Source: Beijerinckiaceae bacterium
GTDB taxonomy: Bacteria > Pseudomonadota > Alphaproteobacteria > Rhizobiales > Beijerinckiaceae
Reading direction: 5' to 3'
Assembly: GCA_947370975.1 (NCBI GenBank)
Contig: CANBNG010000022.1
Location: 1-64,000, forward strand
DNA length: 64,000 bases
Every line of letters starts with the position of its first letter. The stretch's first letter is position 1. A model generated the notes under the pieces. That model did no database searches. It was not told the DNA's origin and saw only the letters and a program-made list of their open reading frames with translations. Positions 16,581 to 24,303 of the stretch are shown piece by piece. The position numbers and the translations under genes are program-made.

Positions 16581-17831
16581 GTGGCTTCACCGAGCGGTCA
16601 GATCAATGCTACGAGAGCGCAGCTTGCAGCTGCTGTCCATCGCAATGGTACCTTTTCACCCGAAGGATTACTTGAAAGACTCTTCACTTTTCTCTTCAGT
16701 GATCTCGTCTATCCACAAATCTGGGAAGATCCCATCGTCGATATGGACGCGCTTGCCATTCGCAAATGTGATCATATCGTTGCGATTGCTTCAGGAGGTT
16801 GCAACATTGCAAGTTACCTTCTCGCTCAGCCCGCGAAGATTACAGGCGTCGATCTGAATGCTGCCCATATCGCCCTGAATAGACTCAAGATCGAGGCGAT
16901 CAGACGATTGCCTAACGACAAGGCGCTTCGCCGGTTTTTTGTGAATGCATCTGATAGCCGCAATATCGAAGCGTATGATCTTTACCTTGCGCCATTTCTC
17001 GATCCTGAAAGTCGTCGATATTGGGAGGGACGCGACAGCCTCGGCCGTCGTCGGATTGGGCGCTTTGCGCGCGGATTTTATCGCTTCGGTCTTCTAGGCA
17101 CGTTTATCGGTCTGGCGCATCTTGTGGCGCGTCTGCATGGACATGATTTGAAAAAAGTTTTGGCTGCGTCGACGCCCGAAGAGCAGAAGCGCGCCTATGA
17201 GAAGCATATACTGCCGTTGTTTGAGAAACCGGCGATCCGCTTTCTGGCTGGCCATCCAGCCTCACTCTATGGCCTTGGTATTCCGCCTGCCCAATATAGG
17301 GCCTTGGCTGGCGATCATGCAGACGGAATGATCGGCGCCTTGCGCGAGAGGGTCAGGACGCTGGCCTGCGACTTTCCGTTCAAGGATAATTATTTTGCAT
17401 GGCAGGCCTTTGGTCGCGCCTATAGCGATACGCATGATGCGCCGCTGCCACCCTATCTGCAGAAGGAGCATTATAAATCTGTCCGCGCGACAATCGATCG
17501 CGTGGATCTGCAACATGTTTCCATGACGACTTTTCTTGAGGGTTCGGCCGCCTCGAGTGTCGATTGCTTCGTGCTTCTCGATGCACAGGACTGGATGAAT
17601 GATATCGATCTCAACGCTCTATGGTCGCAAATAACGAGGACGGCACGCCCCGGGGCCCGCTTGATCTTCCGCACAGCGGCAAATGAGAGGTTGCTTCCCG
17701 GCCGCTTGGCTGACGATGTCCTTTCCTATTGGAGGCGTAACGATGCCCGGTCGGATGCATTGCATCGGCGTGATCGCTCGGCGATTTATGGCGGCTTCCA
17801 TCTCTATGAGCTTCAGGGCGCCCGCGCGTGA
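16581..17831 (+). CDS. btaA: BtaA: 3-amino-3-carboxypropyl transferase for betaine lipid
   Basis: It transfers the aminocarboxypropyl group of S-adenosylmethionine to diacylglycerol, the first step to the phosphorus-free lipid diacylglyceryl-trimethylhomoserine (DGTS). The protein has 416 residues, the usual size. Family features are LFSDLVYPQIWEDP, CDHIVAIASGGCN followed by ITGVDLNAAHIALNRLK (SAM-binding), and a second half ending in a methyltransferase-like fold (ASSVDCFVLLDAQDWM). GTG 16581 follows AGGAAAGG by eight bases; the in-frame GTG at 16518 lies in the Pho box. Four-base overlap with btaB. Confidence 0.92.
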   Translation: MASPSGQINATRAQLAAAVHRNGTFSPEGLLERLFTFLFSDLVYPQIWEDPIVDMDALAIRKCDHIVAIASGGCNIASYLLAQPAKITGVDLNAAHIALNRLKIEAIRRLPNDKALRRFFVNASDSRNIEAYDLYLAPFLDPESRRYWEGRDSLGRRRIGRFARGFYRFGLLGTFIGLAHLVARLHGHDLKKVLAASTPEEQKRAYEKHILPLFEKPAIRFLAGHPASLYGLGIPPAQYRALAGDHADGMIGALRERVRTLACDFPFKDNYFAWQAFGRAYSDTHDAPLPPYLQKEHYKSVRATIDRVDLQHVSMTTFLEGSAASSVDCFVLLDAQDWMNDIDLNALWSQITRTARPGARLIFRTAANERLLPGRLADDVLSYWRRNDARSDALHRRDRSAIYGGFHLYELQGARA

Positions 17832-18517
17832 GCGACGCCGCCCTGAAGATGGATGCCATCTACCGCTGGCAGACGCAGATTTACGATTTGACACGGCGTC
17901 ATTATCTGCTTGGCCGCGATACGCTGATTGAATGTCTCGCTCCACCTGCATCTGGCGGTCACGTCCTTGAAATCGGCTGTGGTACCGGACGCAACCTCAT
18001 CAAGGCGGCGCGTCGCTGGCCAGGCGCGGTGTTCTTCGGTCTGGATATATCCAATGTCATGCTGGACAAGGCCCGGCAGGAAGTCGATCGCGCGGGTCTG
18101 TCGAATGAGGTGTGCCTCGTACCGGCGGACGCCACGAGATTTGATTCCACCTCCTGCTTTGGACGAGCTGCCTTCGATAGGATCTATTTCTCCTACACGC
18201 TGTCCATGATCCCTGAATGGACTTTGGCGCTCGATCGGGCGAGCGCTCTCCTGGCCCCCGGCGGGGCCCTGCTTGTTGCTGATTTCGGCGATCAGGCAGG
18301 ACTGCCTGTCTTGTTCCGAAAGATCTTGCGGACTTGGCTCTCGCTTTTTCACGTCGAGCCGCGCGATCGTTTTGAAGCAGTAATCAGGGAGATCGCGGCG
18401 CGTCGACATCTCTCATGTGAATTTGTGCCGATCTATCGGGGCTATGCATTTCTGGCCGCACTCCGTCGCCCCATTGAAACAATGGCGGGGCAGGATCACA
18501 TGCGGCTCCCTGACTAA
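17828..18517 (+). CDS. btaB: BtaB: betaine lipid N-methyltransferase
   Basis: A class I SAM methyltransferase of 229 residues that would carry out the three N-methylations converting diacylglyceryl-homoserine to DGTS. The SAM motif is HVLEIGCGTGRNLIKAARR, with GLDISNVMLDKAR as motif II. The N-terminus MDAIYRWQTQIYDLTRRHYLLGRD is characteristic of the family. The start overlaps the btaA stop, so both are one translational unit, as in other DGTS-forming alphaproteobacteria. Confidence 0.92.
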   Translation: MSDAALKMDAIYRWQTQIYDLTRRHYLLGRDTLIECLAPPASGGHVLEIGCGTGRNLIKAARRWPGAVFFGLDISNVMLDKARQEVDRAGLSNEVCLVPADATRFDSTSCFGRAAFDRIYFSYTLSMIPEWTLALDRASALLAPGGALLVADFGDQAGLPVLFRKILRTWLSLFHVEPRDRFEAVIREIAARRHLSCEFVPIYRGYAFLAALRRPIETMAGQDHMRLPD

Positions 18518-18588
18518 AGGATAAGTACCAGGTGTTGATTGTGACAGTCGATCGACCTAGGGGTTGCTATCCTTGAAGGAAGTCCGTC

Positions 18589-18969
18589 ATGAAAAAGTTC
18601 AAAAAGGCCCTTAAAGAGTTCTCCCGCCTAGCGGCATTTCTGGAAAAGGAACAAAGCCGCGGCGAGAAACTGCTGGCCGCAGCCAAAGACAAGCGCTTGG
18701 GAGAGAGCCGGCATGCGATAGCGGCCTTAAAGCGCATTGCTACGCGCCTGAAGACTTCTGCCAAGGATCTTGCTGCCGTTCACCACCAGAAGGGGCTCAT
18801 TGAGAAGGCTGCGGCTCAGGCGGCCGAAGCGAAAGCGGCTGAGAAGATCGCAAAGTCTGTTGCGAAACCTTCGGTTGAGCCGGTGGCTGACAAGCCTGCT
18901 GCGGTCAAAGCGAAGAAGCCCGTGGCTGCAGCCAAGAGCAAGGCCTCCAAGCGCAAGACCGCAGCCTGA
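18589..18969 (+). CDS. Small Lys/Ala-rich basic protein
   Basis: A 126-residue protein. The N-terminal half is charged and probably helical (KKFKKALKEFSRLAAFLEKE). The C-terminal half is low-complexity Ala/Lys/Val/Pro, resembling the tails of bacterial histone-H1-like proteins. AAGGAAG eight to ten bases before ATG 18589 supports translation. It sits between btaB and the phospholipase gene with no clear Pho box. DNA or RNA binding is plausible from composition only; no family was recognised. Confidence 0.65.
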   Translation: MKKFKKALKEFSRLAAFLEKEQSRGEKLLAAAKDKRLGESRHAIAALKRIATRLKTSAKDLAAVHHQKGLIEKAAAQAAEAKAAEKIAKSVAKPSVEPVADKPAAVKAKKPVAAAKSKASKRKTAA

Positions 18970-18991
18970 AAGTCTCCAAATTCCATCCGTG

Positions 18992-19017
18992 CCATGCAGG
19001 TTTCGGCGCCTGCATGG
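18992..19017 (+). terminator. Hairpin after the Lys/Ala-rich gene
   Basis: A perfect nine-base stem, CCATGCAGG / CCTGCATGG, with an eight-base loop, 23 bases after the stop. No T-run follows, so it may stabilise the mRNA end or act as a protein-binding site rather than as a strong terminator. Confidence 0.45.
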
Positions 19018-19123
19018 TATGATGTTGCGGTTCATGATGTGGCCGGTCATGACTTCCATGTCATGAAAATGAGATGCGACTCGCGCATAGGTTCAGCAGG
19101 TGAACCATGCGAGGGCCAAAGGC

Positions 19124-19930
19124 ATGCCGGGCGAGAGCGATACAATCCACATCCGCACGCTCTTCATCTCCGATGTTCATCTCGGGACACGGGGCTGTCA
19201 GGCCGACGCATTGTTGGATTTCATCCGGGTTTACGAGGCAGAGACTATCTATCTTGTGGGCGATATTATTGACGGATGGCGACTTCGCGCCACTTGGCAT
19301 TGGCCGCAATCGCATAATGACGTTGTTCAGAAAATCCTGCGCAAAGTGCGCAAGGGAACGCGGTTGATTTATGTTCCTGGAAATCATGACGAGTTTTTGC
19401 GCGATTATGCGGGCTCGACCTTTGGCGGCATCGAAATCCGCGAAGAAGCGATCCATGAGACCGCCGATGGCCGCCGCATGCTCATACTTCATGGCGATAA
19501 ATTCGACACCATTGTTCAGAACGTGCGCTGGCTCGCGCTGCTTGGCGATTGGGCCTATGATTTTGCAATCTGGCTTAACCGCGTTGTTGCGCGCGTGCGG
19601 CGGTCGTTAGGGCTGCCTTATTGGTCATTCTCTGCCTGGAGCAAGCAGAAGGTGAAGAGCGCAGTCAATTTCATCAGCGCATTCGAGCAGGCTGTAGTGG
19701 CGGATGCGCGCCGCAACAATGTTGAAATTGTTTTATGCGGTCACATTCACCGAGCTGCTGCGCAGCAAATGGGTGATATTTTTTACATGAACACCGGTGA
19801 TTGGGTCGAAAGCAATTCTGCAGTCGTCGAACATCGTGACGGTCGCCTTGAGCTTATTCACTGGACAGAATCGTCCCAGGCCGTTCTTGCCTCGCCACAG
19901 AATGCGGTGTTGTTGCGCCCGGCGGCATAG
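19124..19930 (+). CDS. plcP: PlcP-like phospholipase C, lipid remodelling
   Basis: A calcineurin-type metallophosphoesterase of 268 residues, close to the LpxH fold. Metal motifs are in order: FISDVHLGTRGCQ, LVGDIIDGW, YVPGNHDE, LILHGDKFD, LCGHIHRA and MNTGDWVES. This set, with the GTRGCQ variant, is that of PlcP, which under phosphate limitation cleaves phospholipids to diacylglycerol. That product is the acceptor used by BtaA and by glycolipid synthases. ATG 19124 with GAGGG eight bases upstream is preferred over GTG 19100. It lies convergent to the Agt-like glycosyltransferase five bases downstream. A generic UDP-diacylglucosamine hydrolase role is the alternative; context favours PlcP. 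Confidence 0.83.
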   Translation: MPGESDTIHIRTLFISDVHLGTRGCQADALLDFIRVYEAETIYLVGDIIDGWRLRATWHWPQSHNDVVQKILRKVRKGTRLIYVPGNHDEFLRDYAGSTFGGIEIREEAIHETADGRRMLILHGDKFDTIVQNVRWLALLGDWAYDFAIWLNRVVARVRRSLGLPYWSFSAWSKQKVKSAVNFISAFEQAVVADARRNNVEIVLCGHIHRAAAQQMGDIFYMNTGDWVESNSAVVEHRDGRLELIHWTESSQAVLASPQNAVLLRPAA

Positions 19931-19935
19931 TCAGT

Positions 19936-20964
19936 TCAGGCGTCACATCCCAACGTCCCGACGACATGGGCGAAGAATGAGGCAGCGCTTTCGCGCATGC
20001 CAAATCGGCTAGCAAAATTTCGGCATCTCTCACGCGGAATTTCCAGGGCTGCGCGTGTCGCCTTGTCGAGATCTTCGTCCATCACACCGCAGCCCGATGA
20101 GCCCAGAACTTCATTGGGACCGGTAACCGGAAGTGCAGCAACCGGAGTTCCGGCGGCGAGTGCCTCCAGCATCACGAGGCCGAATGTGTCGGTTCGGCTG
20201 GGAAAGACGAAAACGTCAGCAGACGCATATAAATCGGCAAGCTCCGGCCCGCTGCGCAGGCCCATGAAGCGCACGGTGGGAAATCGCGTTTCAAGATCGT
20301 TCCGCGCGGGTCCATCGCCTACGACCATTTTTGTTCCCGGCATATCGATGGTCAAAAAGGCCTCGATATTTTTTTCAACAGCGATGCGCCCGACATAAAG
20401 AGCAATCGGCCGGGGCAACGAGGCTTCAACACGTTGACCGCTCTGGAAGAGCGGGAGATCGACGCCGCGCTTCCAGACTTTCAGTTTTCTGAATCCTTGC
20501 GCACGCATTTCTGTTTGCAGGGTCCTGGTCGCAACGAGCGTTGCGTCAGCCCCATTGTGGAACCAGCGGAGCGCAGCATATGTCCATGACATTGGAAGCG
20601 GGATGCGCGCTGCGAGATATTCTGGAAACCGCGTGTGGTAGCAAGTTGTAAATGCGCGTCGATTGCGCAGGCAATAGCGACGGGCGAGAAAGCCCAGCGG
20701 ACCTTCGGTCGCAATATGGATGGCGTCGGGGGCCAAATCTTCGATGCGTCGGGCAATTGTTCCAGGCATTGCCAGGCTGAGCCTGATCTCCGGGTAGGTC
20801 GGCATAGGCACAGACCAGAACATGTCTGGCGTCAGCATGGCTACTTCAATACCAAATGCGGGCGCTTCGCGAGCAAGCCATTCAAGCGTTCTGACAACAC
20901 CATTGACCTGCGGATGCCAGGCGTCGCTGACAATCAGCACGCGCCGCTTGCGTTTGTCGGTCAT
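19936..20964 (-). CDS. agt: GT4 glycosyltransferase, Agt/SqdX-like glycolipid synthase
   Basis: A 342-residue GT-B enzyme of family 4. The N-terminal acceptor domain begins VLIVSDAWHPQVNGVVRTLE, the usual start of diacylglycerol and phosphatidylinositol-type glycosyltransferases. The C-terminal donor domain shows ALYVGRIAVEKNIEAFL, MVVGDGPARNDLE and the ExxxxxxxE-type motif in SRTDTFGLVMLEALAAGTP. Agt puts sugar on the diacylglycerol released by PlcP to make glycolipids during phosphate starvation, and the two genes are usually neighbours. Here they converge instead of forming one operon. The sugar donor cannot be told from sequence. Confidence 0.78.
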   Translation of the reverse strand: MTDKRKRRVLIVSDAWHPQVNGVVRTLEWLAREAPAFGIEVAMLTPDMFWSVPMPTYPEIRLSLAMPGTIARRIEDLAPDAIHIATEGPLGFLARRYCLRNRRAFTTCYHTRFPEYLAARIPLPMSWTYAALRWFHNGADATLVATRTLQTEMRAQGFRKLKVWKRGVDLPLFQSGQRVEASLPRPIALYVGRIAVEKNIEAFLTIDMPGTKMVVGDGPARNDLETRFPTVRFMGLRSGPELADLYASADVFVFPSRTDTFGLVMLEALAAGTPVAALPVTGPNEVLGSSGCGVMDEDLDKATRAALEIPRERCRNFASRFGMRESAASFFAHVVGTLGCDA

Positions 20965-21039
20965 GCGCTATTGCCCTGTTGTGTCTTGAGGCCGTGCATT
21001 GGCGTCTTCTCCTGGAGAGAAAATCCGAAACAGATTCGC

Positions 21040-21057
21040 GCGGCAGATTCATGACAA
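21040..21057 (-). promoter_or_regulatory. Weak candidate Pho box before agt
   Basis: On the minus strand TTGTCAT-GAAT-CTGCCGC, 7-4-7 spacing: first half-site 6 of 7, second 4 of 7 to CTGTCAT. It is 76 bases upstream of the glycosyltransferase start. Marginal; the gene's expected regulation makes it worth listing. Confidence 0.35.
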
Positions 21058-21058
21058 T

Positions 21059-21092
21059 GAAAAAGGGCGACGCCATTGCTTGGCGGCGCCCT
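21059..21092 (-). terminator. Terminator of the TonB/phosphatase operon
   Basis: The stem AAGGGCGACGCCA (21063-21075) / TGGCGGCGCCCTT (21080-21092) has one mismatch and a short loop. On the minus strand it is followed by a T-run (AAAAA on the plus strand). It lies 33 bases after the phosphatase stop codon. Confidence 0.75.
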
Positions 21093-21124
21093 TCGATATT
21101 GCTGGAATCTTTTATCGGTACTGC

Positions 21125-22387
21125 TTACTCGCAGGCGATCTTGCGACCGTTCAACTGGCAATGTCCGATCGTGCGGCCGCGCGTGTCATATCCCGTCAGG
21201 CTCCATTTCGTCCCCGACATGTCGGCAGGGTCGCGCTCGATCATCGAAAAGCCGAAAATGCCGGGCCTGCCGATTCCATCCGTCACCGTGACGCCATCGA
21301 CGCCCATTCCAATGACCTTGGTTGGCGCGTTCATCGAAAGGTCATCGCCGCCGTGGCCAGAAACGATCTGAAGGGGCAAGTCCGCTCCGTAGGCCATGAC
21401 TTCGAATGTGTGGTGATGGCCGGAGAAGAAGGCCTGCACATTGTCGGGCACAACGCCCTTGGCGGCAGCAGCCAGCGTCTTGTTGTCGCCCTCGATCTTG
21501 CCGTTCTTGTAGGAATCTGCGGCCCAGATCGGACGATGAAACGCCATCCAGACGGGGCCCGCTATAGCCTTGGCGAGTTCGAATTGCGGGCGATAAAAAG
21601 CAACCTGCTTTTCATCTACTTTTTCCGAGGCGGTCGAGACATCCATCATTACGATTGTAAGGCCGCCGAGATCGACGCTATAGGGCTGTTTGGGGCCAAG
21701 GCAGCCGGCGGCCCCGGCATTCGCGTCGAAGGCATAAGGATCAAGCGTGCGCGCCCAGCCCTTGCCGCCGCGTTCGCATTCCTCGTGGTTTCCCCGCACC
21801 ATCAGCCAGGGCGCCGCGTTGAGCAGGGCCTCGCCGGGCTTGAAGAAATCTTCCTTCCAAACGGCCCATGTATCGCCGAAGGGCGTGCCCGCGCAGCCGA
21901 GATTGCCCGCCGGGCAGTCGCTTTCTCTGTAATGCATGTCGCCGACATGCAGCACGAGGTCGGGTTTGAAGTCCGCGCCGAGGTCCGCGCCGAGCCGGAA
22001 GGGCCATTGGGTCATGTCGTTGCAGGCCTGCACCTGCGCACCCTTCAGGCGGCAGCCCGTGTCGCCGACGATAAGGATTCGGTTTGGGCGTTCCTTGGGC
22101 AAGGCCACCGGTACGCCGGCGACAGTAACGAGCTTGACGCCCTTCGGGATTGGAAGGCTGCAACCGCGTACCGGGAAGATTTCGTCGGGAGCGGAGCGTT
22201 CGTTCATGCGCGACGCGGTGCCATCAATCGCAGCCATCGGGCAGGCGGCGTCGTCTGTAACCGCGCGGGCTTCCAATCCACCCGGCACATATTGCACCCA
22301 GCGGTAGAGGTCGCGGGCTTGGGCAACGCCGGATGCCAGAACCAGGCACAATGACGCTAGAGCCAAGCGACGGAAGGAGCGTTTCAT
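21125..22387 (-). CDS. Exported calcineurin-like metallophosphatase
   Basis: A secreted phosphoesterase of 420 residues. Signal peptide MKRSFRRLALASLCLVLASGVAQA. Two-metal motifs: ILIVGDTGCR, VLHVGDMHYRE, MVRGNHEECE, FHRPIWA and FFSGHHHTFE. The start ATG 22387 has AAAGGAC seven bases before it and lies 13 bases after the tonB stop, so it is the last gene of the TonB receptor-exbBD-tonB operon. It would release phosphate from organic esters outside the cytoplasm. Even numbers of cysteines suggest disulfides. The exact substrate is unknown (acid phosphatase and phosphodiesterase both occur in the fold). Confidence 0.85.
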   Translation of the reverse strand: MKRSFRRLALASLCLVLASGVAQARDLYRWVQYVPGGLEARAVTDDAACPMAAIDGTASRMNERSAPDEIFPVRGCSLPIPKGVKLVTVAGVPVALPKERPNRILIVGDTGCRLKGAQVQACNDMTQWPFRLGADLGADFKPDLVLHVGDMHYRESDCPAGNLGCAGTPFGDTWAVWKEDFFKPGEALLNAAPWLMVRGNHEECERGGKGWARTLDPYAFDANAGAAGCLGPKQPYSVDLGGLTIVMMDVSTASEKVDEKQVAFYRPQFELAKAIAGPVWMAFHRPIWAADSYKNGKIEGDNKTLAAAAKGVVPDNVQAFFSGHHHTFEVMAYGADLPLQIVSGHGGDDLSMNAPTKVIGMGVDGVTVTDGIGRPGIFGFSMIERDPADMSGTKWSLTGYDTRGRTIGHCQLNGRKIACE

Positions 22388-22400
22388 TTGGTCGTCCTTT

Positions 22401-23156
22401 TCATTCGAATTTGATTGCGATCGTCCCCGCAAACGTGCCCCCGGGGGGCGGAGGCAACTGAACGGAGGCGATAATGCTGCGGGCCGCGTCTGCGAGCGCG
22501 GGATGAGCCTGCTGTTCGACTTTGATCGTCGCCGGGGCGCCGTTTGGGCCGATCACGAAACTGATGCTGACCACGCCGTGGGCGTCGCCATCGGGGCGGC
22601 GCTTTTTGCGAGCGATTTCTTTTTTCACTGCGGCCGCATAAGCCGCACGGGTCGCACCACCGCCGGTGCGCAAGCCATTTTCGACACCGACCGCGCGCGC
22701 TGCGAATGCTTCTTCAGTCGCTTGCGAGGCGTTGGAAACGGCGGTTGCGCTGCGCTCTTCGAGCTTGGTCTCGACCGGCTTGTCGACAATTGCGGGTTCG
22801 GGCGGAGGCGGTTCTGAAAGAAGTGCGGCTGACATGACATCGGCCTCGGGCTCGATGATTTTTGCCGCTTCCTGAAGGGCATCGTCCTGTGCAACAGGCG
22901 GGGTTGTTTTCTCGACGGCCGCTGCAGCCTCTGCCTGTGCGGAGGAGTCGACTGCATCCTTCTCCTCGACCATGGCCTCGCCCTGTGGCGGCGCCAGGCT
23001 CAAGTCGAGCGAGTCGATGGGCGCTTCCTGGTTTTCTGTTGCCGGAATGAAGGCGGCAAAGGCCAGTCCGTGCAATGCGAGTGAGGCAACCAGCATCGTC
23101 GAGCGGATGCCTGGGTGCCATATTTGCGCTGTGCGCAAGGACGTGTTCGATTTCAT
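22401..23156 (-). CDS. tonB: TonB energy-transducing protein
   Basis: A 251-residue protein with one N-terminal transmembrane helix (about 20-37, LVASLALHGLAFAAFIP), a long acidic/Pro-containing periplasmic linker, and a C-terminal TonB domain (VVSISFVIGPNGAPATIKVEQ, ending PPPPGGTFAGTIAIKFE). It couples the ExbBD proton motor to the TonB-dependent receptor encoded upstream in the same operon. The start overlaps the exbD stop by four bases. Confidence 0.92.
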   Translation of the reverse strand: MKSNTSLRTAQIWHPGIRSTMLVASLALHGLAFAAFIPATENQEAPIDSLDLSLAPPQGEAMVEEKDAVDSSAQAEAAAAVEKTTPPVAQDDALQEAAKIIEPEADVMSAALLSEPPPPEPAIVDKPVETKLEERSATAVSNASQATEEAFAARAVGVENGLRTGGGATRAAYAAAVKKEIARKKRRPDGDAHGVVSISFVIGPNGAPATIKVEQQAHPALADAARSIIASVQLPPPPGGTFAGTIAIKFE

Positions 23157-23611
23157 TTGCCGACCTGCTCCAGATTTACCCCTGCGCCCTTGCGTGCTTT
23201 CGGGTCCGACACCAAAGCGACATGCGTCATGCCGTTCTGGACGAGTTGATCGACGAGTTCATAGACAGCGCCGTAGCTGCCATTGCGGTCGCCGCGGATC
23301 TGGATGACGCGCTTCAAATCCCCTTCCATGCGGGCGCGCAGCGCCGGCAACAGCATGTCGAAGGGCAGCTCATCCATATCGAGCGCATATTTTCCATCCT
23401 TCGTGACCGAGACCACGATGGGCTGGGGTTGCTTGAGCTGCTGGGCTGCGCGTGCCTGGGGCAAATCCATCTTGAGTCCGGTCGTCAACATCGGGGCTGT
23501 CACCATGAAGACGATAAGCAACACCAGCATGACATCGACGAGCGGCGTCACATTGATGTCCGCAAGCGGACGATGCAGTCCGTTGCCGGGTTTATTTGTC
23601 GTAAATGCCAT
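23153..23611 (-). CDS. exbD: ExbD biopolymer transport protein
   Basis: A 152-residue protein with one transmembrane helix (DVMLVLLIVFMVTAPMLTTG) that contains the conserved proton-path Asp in NVTPLVDVMLVLLIVF, and a periplasmic domain with the usual ISVTKDG-like segment. It forms the motor with ExbB and shares one base (ATG/stop overlap) with the exbB end. Confidence 0.94.
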   Translation of the reverse strand: MAFTTNKPGNGLHRPLADINVTPLVDVMLVLLIVFMVTAPMLTTGLKMDLPQARAAQQLKQPQPIVVSVTKDGKYALDMDELPFDMLLPALRARMEGDLKRVIQIRGDRNGSYGAVYELVDQLVQNGMTHVALVSDPKARKGAGVNLEQVGK

Positions 23612-24240
23612 TACAGCGTCCTGCCTTTCCGAGCAGAGCGGAGCAGATCGATGGAGCGTTCCTCGATGAAGCCCGAAACCTCTTGCGCGGCAGATGAAAA
23701 CGAAGATCCGAGACGGCTGTAGGCGATGGACGCAGGAATTGCCGCGACTAGACCAAAAGCCGTGGTTGCCAGGGCCTCCGCAATGCCGGGCGCCACAACC
23801 GCCAGGCTCGTATCATTGTTGGCGGCGATGGCCGTGAAGCTGACCATGATGCCCCAGACTGTGCCAAAGAGCCCGACGAAAGGGGCGACCGAAGCGATGA
23901 CGGCGAGATTGGGCAGGCCACCTTCGAGCCGGGAAATGATGTGGCGCGCCTCGCGATTCATCGTTTCGATCATGCGATGGCGCAATTCGCCGGTGCTTTC
24001 ACCTTCGAGTGTTTCGGTGCGGGCGGCAACGCCAGCCGCAATCACGGGGTCCAGCAGGCCGCCAGTGCGCGCCAGTCTCACACGCGCAAGCGCGCGGCTG
24101 AGGCGAACGAGAGAAATGAGTCCATCGAAGATCTGGAACCAGCACCAGATTGATGCAATGCCCAGTAGAATAATCACGGTCTTTCCGACCGGACCGGCCT
24201 GAAAAAACAGCGCGCCGGGTGACAGATTCATGGATTCCAT
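23611..24240 (-). CDS. exbB: ExbB/MotA-family proton channel protein
   Basis: A 209-residue three-helix membrane protein. Helix 1 is near 15-35, and the C-terminal pair includes VAPFVGLFGTVWGIMVSF and GIAEALATTAFGLVAAIPA, the signature of ExbB/TolQ. The start ATG 24240 has AGGA seven bases upstream; ATG 24231 is possible. It is separated from the TonB receptor gene by a terminator-like hairpin. Confidence 0.94.
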   Translation of the reverse strand: MESMNLSPGALFFQAGPVGKTVIILLGIASIWCWFQIFDGLISLVRLSRALARVRLARTGGLLDPVIAAGVAARTETLEGESTGELRHRMIETMNREARHIISRLEGGLPNLAVIASVAPFVGLFGTVWGIMVSFTAIAANNDTSLAVVAPGIAEALATTAFGLVAAIPASIAYSRLGSSFSSAAQEVSGFIEERSIDLLRSARKGRTL

Positions 24241-24250
24241 GTCGATTTCC

Positions 24251-24283
24251 TAAAAAGCGGGGACCGGACTTAGCCCGGCCCCC
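24251..24283 (-). terminator. Attenuator-like hairpin between receptor and exbB
   Basis: On the minus strand a GGGGCCGGG-type stem pairs with CCGGTCCCC around a short loop and is followed by GCTTTTTAGG. It ends most receptor transcripts if it works as a terminator, leaving less exbB-exbD-tonB message. Confidence 0.65.
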
Positions 24284-24303
24284 TCACATCGATGACGTTG
24301 TTT

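Noticed and set aside
18530..18560. GTGACAGTC before the Lys/Ala-rich gene as a Pho box
   Set aside because: Only one half-site-like sequence is present; nothing similar occurs 11 bases to either side.
19030..19065. Repeated TCAT motifs before plcP (GTTCAT, GGTCAT, TGTCAT) as a Pho box
   Set aside because: The half-sites are 14-15 bases apart, not the 11 needed for a PhoB dimer on one helix face.
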